Of a DNA stretch of 64,000 nt, positions 34,502-45,589 are shown in pieces. This DNA comes from Stichopus chloronotus (Eukaryota > Echinodermata > Holothuroidea > Aspidochirotida > Stichopodidae). Location of the stretch: positions 13,408,705 to 13,472,704 of the forward strand of contig CM037846.1 of the NCBI GenBank assembly GCA_021234535.1. Reading direction: 5' to 3'. The position numbers were made by a program, and so were the translations under genes. Below the pieces are notes generated by a model, which saw only the letters and a program-made list of their open reading frames with translations, did no database searches and had not been told where the DNA came from. How positions within the stretch are numbered: position 1 is the stretch's first letter; the number at the start of each line of letters is the position of its first letter.

Positions 34502-35434
34502 CTAAATACATGCATGTTCGCTAATTTGTTTTCTTTGTTCAAGAACAATTACTGTGACTATACAAACTGAGCCTAAAATGGCGATCCAGTCCACAGTGGC
34601 TTTGAAAATTGTCAGCTGTGCGACATATGACAGAACACAAGAAATCGTCGACGAAACTGCAACGCTCCGTGCGTCTTCCGTTTCGAGGGCCAAGGCCTGA
34701 AACATAGTCTGTCCTAAACATGCGCATTGGTAAACCAAAACCAGAAGGCAATCGTGAACGTCTTACTTAACTTTCCATGAACCGACGAAAACCGCGGCTA
34801 TGCTCGCCAACGGAAGTCCTGAAATTCCATGAAAAATCTGGACCATTCCAGGGATTAACACTCCCCTCTTCGCCATTATTTTGACGGCTATCGAATACAG
34901 GGAGAAGAGACAACCGGACGTGATCGCCCAACCGACGCCGACCAACTCGGAGCCATTTTGCATTTCGAGATTGTATTCGAATATCGCACTGGGCTTTCCG
35001 ACGAGTGATATACCGACTAGGTCACAGATGAGAAGGACGACGTCGTACCGATCGATTCCTTCGAAGAGCAAAATATACCCAAACAGAGTCGTAAAGATGA
35101 CGATTGCACCCATTTCTATCGCCGTGTTGTCGCCCACTTCAAGGTCACGAAAGGATAAATTCATGGCAAGCCACGACGTCACCCCCACGGTGGTACCGGT
35201 GAGGTAGATAAACAGATCAGTCAAACCGTAACTGATGGATTCTGTGGACCACGTAGGAAATTTCACGAGAGCCACCAAGTGTACAGAAACTCTGAGGAAG
35301 ACCAGCAGAAACGGGCTGAAATCCTTCATTATCATAATTTTTCCCGTAGTTACGTTCAAAGCAGCAAATCCACCGAACGCAAATGAGTAGGCGATTCCTT
35401 TGTTCAGGGAGGTGAGATGAAGACGTCCTGGCAT
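34502..35434 (-). pseudogene. SLC35G-like EamA transporter with one in-frame stop
   Basis: A multi-pass membrane protein of the drug/metabolite transporter superfamily (EamA fold), close to SLC35G1-type proteins; the substrate is unknown. ATG at 35434 with A at -3. It reads 223 codons to TAA at 34765-34763, then continues open in the same frame for 86 more residues, to TGA/TAG at 34504-34502. The plus-strand paralogue at 41167 aligns across the stop without a gap: WNVKLNLDNCLLILAYQ there against WKVK-stop-DVHDCLLVLVYQ here. One TTA-to-TAA change explains it. Other landmarks are retained: LEVGD.TAIEMG, VGKPS, VFHGISGLPL, and CLGQT...VSSTISCV after the stop. The truncated product would lose roughly the last three helices. 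It could be a young pseudogene, a null allele or an assembly error. Confidence 0.75.
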
Positions 35435-35701
35435 TTTGGTGAACTAAACTATTTCTCGAACCATCCCGGTGTAAACTGGAGATTACTTAACGCTGCTGTA
35501 AACGGACGGTCTGTCAGTTTGAATATATGTATGTGTGCTTGGATATGGCAATCAATATGTGTGTATAAACACTCATCATAGTTGTATTGGAAAAAACATG
35601 CAGGTAAAACACTGAAATATCCTTTTGTGTACCAGCTAGCACAAAGACAAAAGACAACCAGCACAATTCGAAAAAAAGGTATATAGGCTATACATAACAA
35701 A

Positions 35702-35815
35702 GTTATCATCATCATCATCAAAAATTCAAATCCGACCTGTTTCCGTCCATTTTGGGATTCAGCGGGCGACTGCAATATATCTTACTAGACTTACAATATA
35801 CAATAATAAATATAT

Positions 35816-35864
<49 letters not shown>
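35702..35864. repeat. (ATC)n and (AT)n(GT)n microsatellites
   Basis: A short ATC run at about 35703-35718, then alternating AT at 35811-35846 passing into GT to 35864. Confidence 0.85.
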
Positions 35865-35932
35865 AGTGTCTAGTGTAATATAGTAGGACAAAGATATGAA
35901 AGAAGATAAAAGAAATTACGGAAAAACCTAGT

Positions 35933-35983
35933 CTAAGAATCACGACGTTTCGACAGGATCTACCTGCCTTCGTCAGGTCTCAG
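35933..35983 (-). ncRNA. Hammerhead-ribozyme-like motif, type I
   Basis: On the minus strand, the core CTGACGA (35976-35970) matches CUGANGA and GAAAC (35951-35947) is followed by GTC (35946-35944), the usual cleavage triplet. Stem II is GGCAGG/CCTGTC around loop TAGAT, six pairs with one G-U. Stem I is CTGAGAC against GT, a 4-base bulge (GATT), then CTTAG: seven pairs. Stem III is only ACGT, as in motifs thought to act as dimers. Such hammerheads are known in Penelope-like retroelements. One extra A (35969) lies between the core and stem II, and activity is not shown. The flanks look repeat-derived, with no intact retroelement frame. Confidence 0.5.
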
Positions 35984-36606
35984 TTAGTACACAAGGAACT
36001 GAAAACAGAACGTTACACTGCTCAGTAATACACCCTAAAAGTAGAAAACCGACCTACGTATCCAAGGTGACAAACATACAGAAACATCCACATCCACACA
36101 CACATCTGCCAACCGAAAAGGAGAGAAAAAAAAAGGAAAGAGAGAGTGAAAATAAAAGCTTAGGACAGCTGGCGTGATTTTTTTAATGTTGATGCCGGTA
36201 GGATGAAAAAACGTTTAACCGATAAGGAAAGTTCAAGTACAAGGCTGCTGTAGTGCGGTATCTGTTTTATCCCAATTTATTCAAAATCAGTACAAGACCC
36301 GTTGAAATGCTTTCCGAATGGAGTGTGGTAGTATAATGTGACAGAGCTATAAATTGTAAATTTCATTTGTAGAGAAAATGTTCAAAGTGGTCGTTTCCTT
36401 TAAGACTGCACAAGTGACACAGTTACGAAAGTGACTTTAGAAAAACCCTTTGGATCTTTAGATTTGTTAAGGCTAGCACGAACCAGTAGCTTAGGTCGTC
36501 GACGAGACAATTGTAGATAGAGAAGGCGGGACCGTTCGCATATTCTCTGAAAGTTGTAAGATATCGGTTAGTACTGTTAAAGGTTGTGTGACATGCTTCT
36601 ACAGAA

Positions 36607-37150
36607 GAGCACCATTCATTCAGAAGCTGGTGTAAACCCTGAGTGAAAATCCGTTGGAATTTTGTTGATATCTTTCATCATTTTTGAGCTATGACTTTTC
36701 AAAGTTTGAGAAAAATGCAAAACAGATGAAGTGGAGCACTGCGCAGTGTCAGTATTTCTTTTGTTAAGCCTATATATTTTGCCTCTTAATTCCTTAAATA
36801 CCGGGTTTCACAATTGGTAAGTCCTATCGATAGATTTGAACAGGAAAATACATGCTTCCAAAATAAACCCTTCGGGTATGGAAAATTCCCAGACGTCCTT
36901 GAAACAGAGGTCACATAAAGAAAGGATTAACATAATACATATCATGGGTGTGCATCTTTTTACGGCACAAACTTGTATACTTAGTTGATGTTTATTCATG
37001 ATTCAGCTGTGAGACACTAATTTGCCTGTAAATTGGTCAATATTTGACGGATTGATGGACCGTCGTTGTGGCTACTTTTAATAGTTTCAATGTTGAATGC
37101 ACCAATACTCCAAAATGTCATTTTCATGTCACACGACCTTTACTGATTGC
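36607..37150. repeat. Dispersed repeat C, copy 1
   Basis: Collinear with 45590-46110. Shared blocks are TCCGTTG.AATT, TTTCAAAGTTTGA.AAAAA, GTGTCAGTATTTCTTT/GCGTCAGTATTTCTTT, GAAAACACATGCTWCC-like, a CATACTTAG..GATG block, and GTCAATATT.GACGGATT/GTCCAATATTCTACAGATT. Divergence is substantial. The element is not identified. Confidence 0.5.
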
Positions 37151-37525
37151 TCGAAATATGGTGCTCTTAGAATGGGATGCCTTCAAAATGGATTCTGTTG
37201 AGAAGCCATCAGCTCTGTTTCCAGGGGAATTACAGTTTACCTTTGAATACAGCCAATCTTCTTTATCTTTCCTAGACCTTATACTATTACATGACCTGAC
37301 AGTTACATTTCAACAGATTTATTAACTAGACCTCAGTGGGAAGAGCCTTTATTCGTCTTCGTTTGATAGTAAGAAAATATTTGACAATATTGGATGCCAT
37401 AGAAACGCTCCCTCGCTGCAGTTGGTTGAAAGTGAATATAGGCCTACCAGTGGTATTGTAAGAGCGACTGCACTGGTCAATTACCTCAAAAGGAACTGAA
37501 TGATGTCAGCACTAGCATTTCTAAA

Positions 37526-38757
37526 TTGGGTTGCATATCAGAGGAAAGTGAACTTCAGCAAAGTCTTGATCATCTTATCGAGAAAGTAGACAAATTGCAA
37601 TTGGAGATAAATGCAACCGAAGATCATCTCAAGAAGCTCGAGTGTTCCAGAACATGCACTAGGGTTTCTCCAAAGAAAGTGAACATAGGGATTCATACTA
37701 AAAGTGTGATCCACCTGGAAGGATTAGAGAGAAATGTAGGGATAATTTCAGCAGAGAATCATCCCCAAACTGTAGGGGTAGCTCAAATAAGGATAGTTAC
37801 GGTCCAATCAGACGATGTTATCGTTCTCCTTCTCCGCGGCAGATCATAGAGAAAACATTAATTCTAGAAACTGGTACAGTGCAAGTCGGCACAGTTATCG
37901 ATCAGGTCTCAACGGGTATAGTCCAAATAGACATAGTTCTCGACCAATTCCAGCTAGAGATGTCACTAATTTCAGTCATGGGCTGAGATATTTTATATAT
38001 AGATACATAGATATCTCCCAGTCGTGGTGAGTGTAGACCCAGTAAATGCGTGCAATTCGAAGATCAGTTTAACTAAAACCAGTTGAAGGTACGGACAGCC
38101 CTCTAAATGAATATTCTCTTGGTCCTGCTGAAAGTGATGTAGTACACCGCAAAGGCAACCAACGTGTACAACCCTATGTTACAGTAGAAGGTAAGGTACT
38201 TCTAGACGCATTTGTAGACACTGGCGCAGACCTCAGCTTTATAAGTGAAGAATTAAGGCAGAGTATTGACTTGTTAGTCAAGAGATGTTTGCAGAAACCA
38301 CTTCGAATTATTACTTCGGTTACTTGTTGTTGATCAATTAAGTCGTATGCAATTGAATCTTATATTCGGGCCCCGGAAAATGATGCACGAGGTTCAGGTA
38401 GCTAGAGGTATAGACAAAGGTGTCATTAGTGGTTGGGACTTTTTAACTAGACATTCAGCTACCTTGAACTTGGAAAAGACATATCTGGAAATGTATGGTA
38501 AACGGTATTACTTTGTAAATCCATCGAAAAATGTTCCATTTCGTACAGACGTTCTCGCCCATGTTTTATGCTAATTACCACCTAAAAGTTAAGCAATAAC
38601 GATTGATCGCATTTCAATTGGAGACTGGAGTGTAATACCCAAAGGTCAATGTGGTATATTTGAACATATTCGTGTTTCTGAAGCTCTTTTTCTTGAAGCA
38701 AGAGCTATTGCTACGGTCGAAAATGGTTTTATAAATGTGTGTATGATCAGTTCAAAC
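37526..38757 (+). mobile_element. Ty3/gypsy-like retroelement remnant (gag/protease region)
   Basis: A broken gag-protease region. At 37526-37849 lies a short coiled-coil-like frame (LQQSLDHLIEKVDKLQLEI), then an Arg/Ser-rich piece at 37815-38030. An aspartic protease segment is open at 38073-38331 and carries the active-site motif DTGAD (38217-38231). In another frame, 38347-38574 encodes GVISGWDFLTRHSATLNLEK, typical of the region just after the protease in gypsy-like elements. A third frame at about 38604-38763 continues with GQCGIFEHIRVSEALFLEAR. No reverse transcriptase or integrase is seen. The frame changes and stops show it is dead. It stops where the second MITE copy begins. Confidence 0.65.
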
Positions 38758-38761
38758 TTAA

Positions 38762-39008
38762 AGACAAAACTCATCACCTCAGACAGTTTCCATTCTCCCA
38801 ACCACCTACCTCTAGTCCCTCCCTCAGCCTGTCTTAAATTCCTCCACATGTGTAATCAAAACAATGGATCCCTGTGTACGCTGTGAAATACGAGCTGCTC
38901 TGCATCTTTCGAATTTGCTGGCAATCAAAGAGTACTGTAACAAGAACCAGTTGAGAATTTTCCTTTCCGGGAGGTAAAAATATAGCTTAGGGTGATGCAA
39001 TACAGCCT
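38762..39008. mobile_element. TTAA-flanked MITE (piggyBac-like), copy 2
   Basis: Nearly identical to 4131-4360 over about 230 bp (from CAGACAGTT to GATGCAATACAGCCT). The right terminal repeat is perfect and followed by TTAA (39009-39012). The left terminus is degraded (AGACAAAACTCATCACC), although TTAA (38758-38761) still precedes it. It lies directly at the end of the retroelement coding remnant, so it probably inserted into it. Confidence 0.75.
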
Positions 39009-39012
39009 TTAA

Positions 39013-41166
39013 AGTCCGACTTGAGGTGTATTTGAACTTGAAAGGAAAACTGTTTAAAGATCACAACAAACTAGGGGATAAACTTTTTTACTCACTCCAA
39101 TTGTGACTTGTATACGGTCATTGCTGTACCCAGCATACATAAACAACGCCCTCATTATTCCTAGTTTAATGTTTAAGCGTATATAGAAAGAACACACCCT
39201 CCCCACGTATTTACCTCGATACCGATCCCAGGAATGTACATATCGTTATCTGATCCCACTGTGTGTTGGTCAGAATAATATCCACCTCCACTTAGCTGGA
39301 TTTCAGAACTTACCGTCCTTCTTCACTTTCCCCAGCCAAGAATTGGCGTCAGACATAGGGAACATGTAGTCCACTCCTCGAGAGGAGGGCAACAGAATAT
39401 TAAATGTCCACCGTTAACTGCTCATGCGCATTGCATTGCGGCTCAATTTCCGAAGTGTACTACTATGGGTCTTTATTTGTTTAATAAATATGATAAGTAT
39501 GTAAAATATTCACCTATATTTGTCCTGAAAGAGACGATATTTTCTTTGCGTTAAACTCCATAATTTGGATGTCCTAAACATATTCATAATTATTCTTTGA
39601 AGGTATGGGATTTTGTGAACTGATCAGAGTTATCTGGAGCCATTTCTATGTAAAATTGGGCAGAGTCAGGTCCCTCATATTAACCAAAGCGGTTCAGTAG
39701 CTATGTTAATGTTTTAGACATGGGAAAGAATTGTCTTAGAAAGTGTGGAGGTACGTAGCCCCATGGCTACGGCTTCAATGCCATCCCGTCCCCTTTAAAT
39801 TTCCCGCCTTAAAGCGAAAAAATAGAAAAAAAAAACATGACGCGGAACCATATCTATACACTACCCGGTTGGAATGGTCCAGGAACCATGTAGGCACGGT
39901 GCACAGAAGAACATGCATGAAACTATGAAATTTTTCGAACATGGGGCAGACTGTTGAACGCGTCCTAACATAATTAAGCGGAGCAGAACCTGCTAAAACG
40001 CGCAAACCGGTCATGGTTATTCACATAGGCAGTGTCCAAAGTCTCTCCTAAGCAATTGTTGCCCGTTCTCCCCTTCCCCCTTTAAATCTTCTTTAACGTT
40101 GAAAATGGACCTGTGAAGTGCTATTTCATGCGATCTGGTGAGTACTTTGTCGAAATGTATCTCGCACTCTACGTCCCAAATAATGAGCATCAAAGGGATC
40201 TCATTGTAAAACCTTCCAATCTGTGTACGAATCACTGAATAATAACAATGAAGTGAATAAATGAGCAGTGAGCAAAATCCCGACTGAAGGATAATAACTC
40301 AAAAGGTTGATATTCAGGAAAAAATATTTTCACATTAAGAGAGAGAGAGAGAGAGGGGGAGGGGCAGGATTCAGGAAGCATCTGATCCCCTCGTCGGTAT
40401 GCATCCTTCACGTTTGCCTCCCTTTGTCTTTTAGAATGATCCTGGCTAAGGTAGCCACTGTCACTATAACGTTCTAAATTTCAAAGCAACTTCCCTCCCG
40501 CAGTCTAATCATCGACCACGAGCTGACGTCCATGCCCGCTCTAGGCCAAATCTCGGAGGAATTCGTTAGTAATGAGATTGTCATGTCACACATGTGCTGG
40601 TATCATGATTTTTCTTCTCCTGTCTTGATGGGAAGGAGGGGGGGGGGGGGTGCGATGGTTATATCTAAACCCTGCTTAAATCCTTCACACCATGCAGGCT
40701 ACAGCTTATGCACACATTCTCAACTCGTGGCTCAGAAAAAGGTGGTATATAATATACTGCATATCTATTTTGGGTAGTTCAGTATTAGACCACGACACAG
40801 TATTCTTCAATTGAACCAGTTTTTAATACCTCTCAAGTATATGTTGCGTTACTGTGGTTTATATTTATTGTCGTTATTCAATTTAATGAGTCCGTGCTTA
40901 AAAATTATGTACCTCGACAAACGGTTTCATCACAAATATCCAGTAGATTTAAAAGCTTAAGGTGATTTCCACCACCCCAATGTGCTGTACGTCTCACAGT
41001 TTATTTCGTCAATATGTAGCAATATTTCTGCATTGTGTGTTCCGTTGAGAAAATAACGGACCGGAGTTCAGTGATTTGGTATCGTGTATCGGTAAAGTCT
41101 ACCACTAAAGACTACATCTAATTGTATTTCCGCCTGAGTGAGGAGAAAAATCAGTTTTCAATAATT
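39013..41166. other. Non-coding stretch upstream of the intact transporter
   Basis: No supported gene. A GA microsatellite lies at about 40338-40356 and a G run near 40638. A TCAGTG initiator-like site at 41068-41073 lies 97 bases before the transporter ATG; no TATA box is visible at the right distance. Confidence 0.45.
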
Positions 41167-42072
41167 ATGACGGACAGTTTTCGGCCAACATCTATTAGGG
41201 GAACGGCATTCTCCTTTGTTTTCGGTGCATTTATTGCAGTGAACCTGATAATCGGAAAAGAATTGATATTGAGAGACTTCAATCCGTTTCAGTTGATATA
41301 TCTGAGGAGCGTCTTTTATTTACCTATGGTCCTGATTTTTCCTTCGTGGGATGAAAACCTCGGTTACCAATTGTGCGACTTGCTCACCTATCTTGGTTGC
41401 ACCACCGCATCGGTGGTATCATGGATCGTGACGATTTTGTCCATCAAATATCTCGAAGTAGGGGACTGTGGGACGATAGAAATTGGCTCGATAATTCTAT
41501 TTACCCTCGTCCTCGGATATTACTGGCTGTCAGAGAGCATCGACAAGTACAGCGTCGCCGTTCTTGTCATTGATGTGGTCGGTGTTTTCCTAATCGGCAA
41601 GCCGTCTGAATTATTTGGCGGATGCGTCACGTGCCACAAAGGGGGCCAGATTTTGGGGCTATTGTTAGCAATTATTGCAGGATTTCTCTCGTCTGTTTTT
41701 ACGGTTTCAGTGAAAGTAATAGCAAACCGACAGAAACTGAACGTACCACTGCTTCAGGTCTTTCACGGCATAGTCGGGATCCCGCTGACGAGCATGCTTG
41801 CGTTGTTCTCCGATCCTTGGAATGTAAAATTAAACCTCGACAACTGTCTGCTGATATTAGCTTACCAACTCGCATGTTTGGGGCAGACAATATTCCTGAG
41901 TGTCGCACTGAAGATTGAAAATGCCAACAACGTGTCGGTTTCTTCTACTATTTCATGTGTTATGACCTATCTCGCACAGTTGACCATTTTTAGGACCACT
42001 GTCGATTGGATTGCCATTTTAGGGACATTTTGCGTCATAACCGTTGTTTTCACTCTTCAACTGAGAAGATAG
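41167..42072 (+). CDS. SLC35G-like EamA-family membrane transporter
   Basis: 301 residues, one exon. Predicted integral membrane transporter of the drug/metabolite superfamily, most like SLC35G1-type proteins; substrate and direction are unknown. About ten hydrophobic segments alternate with short loops: roughly residues 12-30, 41-59, 70-92, 104-121, 128-144, 161-181, 194-213, 226-246, 256-275 and 280-297. The LEVGD..TIEIGS.I.FT segment (96-113) and FLIGKPSE (141-148) mark the first EamA repeat; VFHGIVGIPLTS (198-209) and SSTISCVMTYLAQL (259-272) mark the second. The frame can be read upstream to TTG 41122, but the first ATG is 41167, with A at -3. No signal peptide is expected. The broken paralogue at 34.5 kb is transcribed divergently, 5.7 kb away. 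Family membership is strong; the exact subfamily needs a tree. Confidence 0.88.
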   Translation: MTDSFRPTSIRGTAFSFVFGAFIAVNLIIGKELILRDFNPFQLIYLRSVFYLPMVLIFPSWDENLGYQLCDLLTYLGCTTASVVSWIVTILSIKYLEVGDCGTIEIGSIILFTLVLGYYWLSESIDKYSVAVLVIDVVGVFLIGKPSELFGGCVTCHKGGQILGLLLAIIAGFLSSVFTVSVKVIANRQKLNVPLLQVFHGIVGIPLTSMLALFSDPWNVKLNLDNCLLILAYQLACLGQTIFLSVALKIENANNVSVSSTISCVMTYLAQLTIFRTTVDWIAILGTFCVITVVFTLQLRR

Positions 42073-42174
42073 CCCACCTGACTGGACTCTCTTGACTCTC
42101 AGGCAGTATTAGGACAACTGTATTCTGTTGTTGTGAGGTTAGAATACGGTATTCATGATTAAGATTGCATTGTA

Positions 42175-42480
42175 ATCGAAGATATTTCAAGGTTAATTAA
42201 CGCAGGACTATCGATCGAGGTTAATGCGAGCGATGCACGAGGGCGCAGCCTGAGTGCATCCAGCGATAGCATTAACCCCCGAGGTGCATTATACTGCATT
42301 AACACACAGGTCCAAAGTTGATTCACCTTGTCCATAAATACAAACCAGATTTTGATAAAAAAAGGACGAAAAAGAAAGGAATTTGGTGTTCATTGAAAGG
42401 ACACCCCGAGAAAAGGTAAACAAATTTACAACATGTCAACAATATACGTGCGCGAAACAGAAAGAAACATCTAAACTAAA
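42175..42480. repeat. Dispersed repeat A, copy 2
   Basis: Fold-back head with TTAATGCGAGCGATGCAC (left) and GTGCATCCAGCGATAGCATTAA-type right arm, about 22 bp imperfect, followed by the GTTGAT, GATAAAAAAAGGA and ACAACATGTCAACAAT blocks shared with 2990-3345. It lies 100 bp past the transporter stop. Confidence 0.55.
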
Positions 42481-43984
42481 TGAATAACGACAACAATTGA
42501 CATAGACAACAATGCCTGCTTCAGTTAGTTTGCTCTTAAGTAGTGTACTAATATGCGTATGCTGTGGTTCAGTGTACGTGTATTCACTGCGCACATACGA
42601 ACTACTCGGAGTACTTAGTTACGTACAGAGAGTTGTACAATACAGGGACTTTCTTTGTGGAATTTACCGACTGATTAGACTGATTTTGGATAAAGACATT
42701 GACAAATTTATCGAATATACATTTCGAGGAGAGCTTGGACATGTTTGATGTCTTACTCTCTGTCCTAACAGCAGCAGTAAGTTTAAGACTTGTTTTGTGC
42801 GGACCCTAATTTTCCTGTGAGTGTGAGAGTTCTCAGAAGGCTATGCAAAATTTCGGAAATTAGGCCTAAGTTAGTTCAACAAAGAAGAAGGATTGCACAT
42901 GGCCAAAACGTTAATGTAAATTATTGCTCAAAGATCACTTTATGGCTGGTTTGGGGTAACTCATGTCAAGACCTTTCCTGTTTATATACCTTTTTTTCGC
43001 CATATAGGGCCTAGGTCTGTCAATAGGCCTAAATTATTTGTGCTGCAGAGTTCTCTGTCCTCAAGTTAAGAATATTAATTAGGTGGTGTGTATGGAAACC
43101 CTTCAAGATGACGATGTATTGCATTCCTTAGTTCTGTTTGAACATCTCAGCATAATTCGACAAAGAAGGAAAACTATTTCCGGTAGGCTCTCAAACTTTC
43201 AAAGGTGCTCGAAATATACTGAAGAAGCTAAGTTCACCCTGCACAATTTTCTGATATTTAGGTAAGATTACCGTACGTCAGGAGAATTACCACTGACAGT
43301 ATTTGGTGGAAAATGGAAGTCACCTGGTCTGCTAAGAACCACCTAAACTTGTTTCTTTTGTATTTTATTGCTTGTTCAGAACTTTGAGTCAGTAGTCAAC
43401 CCTCGTGCCCATGACTCGTTGCTCAAATGACAAAGATCCTGACGAACAATTTAATTTCACTTTGGATCAATCAGAGTGTAATTGGTGGGACTTAACATTG
43501 CTGTAGTTGGGAATCTTCTAGAAGCGAATACCCAGAGCCGATACCTTCTTCTGGAAGCGTTGTCATGCCATTCCGCTGTTAGTTACGTGAATAGCGTAGC
43601 CTCCTGAGAGGAGAGGCCGAGAACTTGGGAGTTCCAATGCAGGTTTCAAATACACCCTTTACGTACCGTGTGCACGCTACTTAATACAACTTTATCTTAT
43701 TCACCTCACATTCGTTTGGTTTTCTTCTAATTGACTAATCAATCATAAAAAAATTAAATTCGAAAGATGATTTCAATCAGTGAACAAATCCCTAAGTCAT
43801 CGGAACTTTACCGTTTGCTTCCCTTGTGTACTTTACTGATCAAGTGAGTCTCAACCTTCTGCCAGTTTTACCACAGTGCCGTATCAAGATTCAATCTTAC
43901 TTTGATCATACTGAGTTAATGAGTGAATGTATGTAAAACTTGCAACCACAAGACTGCGTGTCGTGTTACATTTACAATGGTACA

Positions 43985-44025
43985 GAAGTACCTGGACGAG
44001 AATGCACTTCTCGTCCAGGTTCTTT
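43985..44025. repeat. Near-perfect hairpin, 13-bp stem with 5-base loop
   Basis: ACCTGGACGAGAA (43990-44002), loop TGCAC, TTCTCGTCCAGGT (44008-44020). After one T-T mismatch, four more pairs (one G-U) extend the stem. The loop is shorter than in a typical microRNA precursor. Confidence 0.7.
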
Positions 44026-44569
44026 CACCACTGAGAAGATTGAAGTCAATTCAACTTCAACAATTCAAGTTTTCGAATAACAACAGTAGTCAGTATTTTC
44101 CAAGTTCTAGGCATGTACACCTTTAATTGGAAGCCAAAAACGATAAACGACTGATGCCTTAATTGTTACCATTAAGTTTTGACTTTTAAAGAAAGCAATT
44201 TTGACGAATCACAATGAAAATGTTTTTCAACGTACCTTATCGAATTAATAATCGACCTCCGCAAAACGACCCACGTGGAATAAAACATCTACTTTTTTCG
44301 CCAGGGGAAATCCAACATAAATCAGACTTTTTGGCTCTCCGCAATTCACATTGGGCTTATCAAATATTCTTCTACAACTGCTTTATCCCTGCTTTTAATA
44401 AAGCGTTGCACACCCAGTATCAGATACAAAACGCCAAGATTCAACCTACGATTTACCTAGACTCTTCTCTTCCTTTCTCCCCAACCGGGAAGTCCATATT
44501 CACTGCAAATCTTATCTGAGCGATACCCTTAACGCAGTCAGTCAGTATGCCAATAATAATGATATATAA

Positions 44570-44582
44570 CGCGCGCGCGCGC
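44570..44582. repeat. Alternating CG run
   Basis: CGCGCGCGCGCGC in otherwise AT-rich DNA, followed by a poly-A run; a possible Z-DNA former. Confidence 0.8.
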
Positions 44583-45589
44583 AAAAAAAAAAAAACGTTT
44601 AACCGTAATTTACAATTTCTTACCTTAAAAGCTGCTGCTTCATGAAAGTGACATCTCGAAATTGATCTTTCTTAATATACTCTCGTTTTATAAGTAAGAT
44701 AGTCTTTCTTTATATACTCTTTCTTTTCTAAAGATTTTTTTTTTAAAGCATCGTGCATTTGTCTTCAAAATATCCTTAATAATGCTTTTATAAGAGCCTC
44801 TCCAAGTGCAGCTTTAATTGGTGTCACTTTCGGAAACAAACTTTAACTTTAAACGTCAATGCAATACAACTGCCATTCCGTTGCTGAATGGGCACAACTG
44901 CTATATCTCCATTGCCTCTCTGATAACTCCGATGTTCCGTCCGATATCCTCGTCACGATTGCCAAAAAAAAAAAAATCGTCCCGTCCTTTACAATAGAAG
45001 AATTTCTCTCACCACTATAGCTGATGCCAATGAGTAAATTCTGAACAGAATTCGTGCAAGTTGCGACACATGTCGGTTCGCTCGTAAAATCCCTGGTTAC
45101 ATTAGTAGGTCTCATATCCACAATCCTGACGACGCAATATACCCTTTTTTAATTTCTTCAGAGACTTTAACATTTGAAACTTTACAAGGATAACAACAAC
45201 TCGGTTGTAGGTTGTAGATCTGAACGCCAGCTACTAAAATACCGAGCCGCTACAATGCATTTCCCAAAACATCTTAATTATACAGAGACTCCTCTCCCCT
45301 TTAAGCTGCATTCCTTTCTCGTCTCACTTCCATTATCCTTACAAGTGAATGGTTACAACTTCTGTTAAGAATGGAGTGTGATTGTAGACAATCCTCATTT
45401 GAAGGGCTAATCCATTGTTGTCAATGGATAGTTTTGCCTCAAAAAGAAAAGAAGGATAGAAATGTCACACGTAGCTCATCCACACTCCCTTGCAGGACCT
45501 TTCAGAGGGTGATCAGGAGTGAACTTTATGGTTATACATACGTACCTAGCTATATGTCCCCTTAAAGTCCATCTGATATGCATCTAGAA

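Larger units (their letters stand above)
42481..45585. other. Non-coding stretch, no gene recognised
   Basis: Several 60-100-codon frames (42512, 42790, 43083, 44214) show no family resemblance and no shared exon structure. It contains the hairpin at 43985-44025 and a CG run at 44570-44582. Confidence 0.4.

Noticed and set aside
41122..41166. Fifteen extra N-terminal residues for the plus-strand transporter
   Set aside because: The extension begins with TTG; the first ATG is at 41167 and gives a protein of normal family length.
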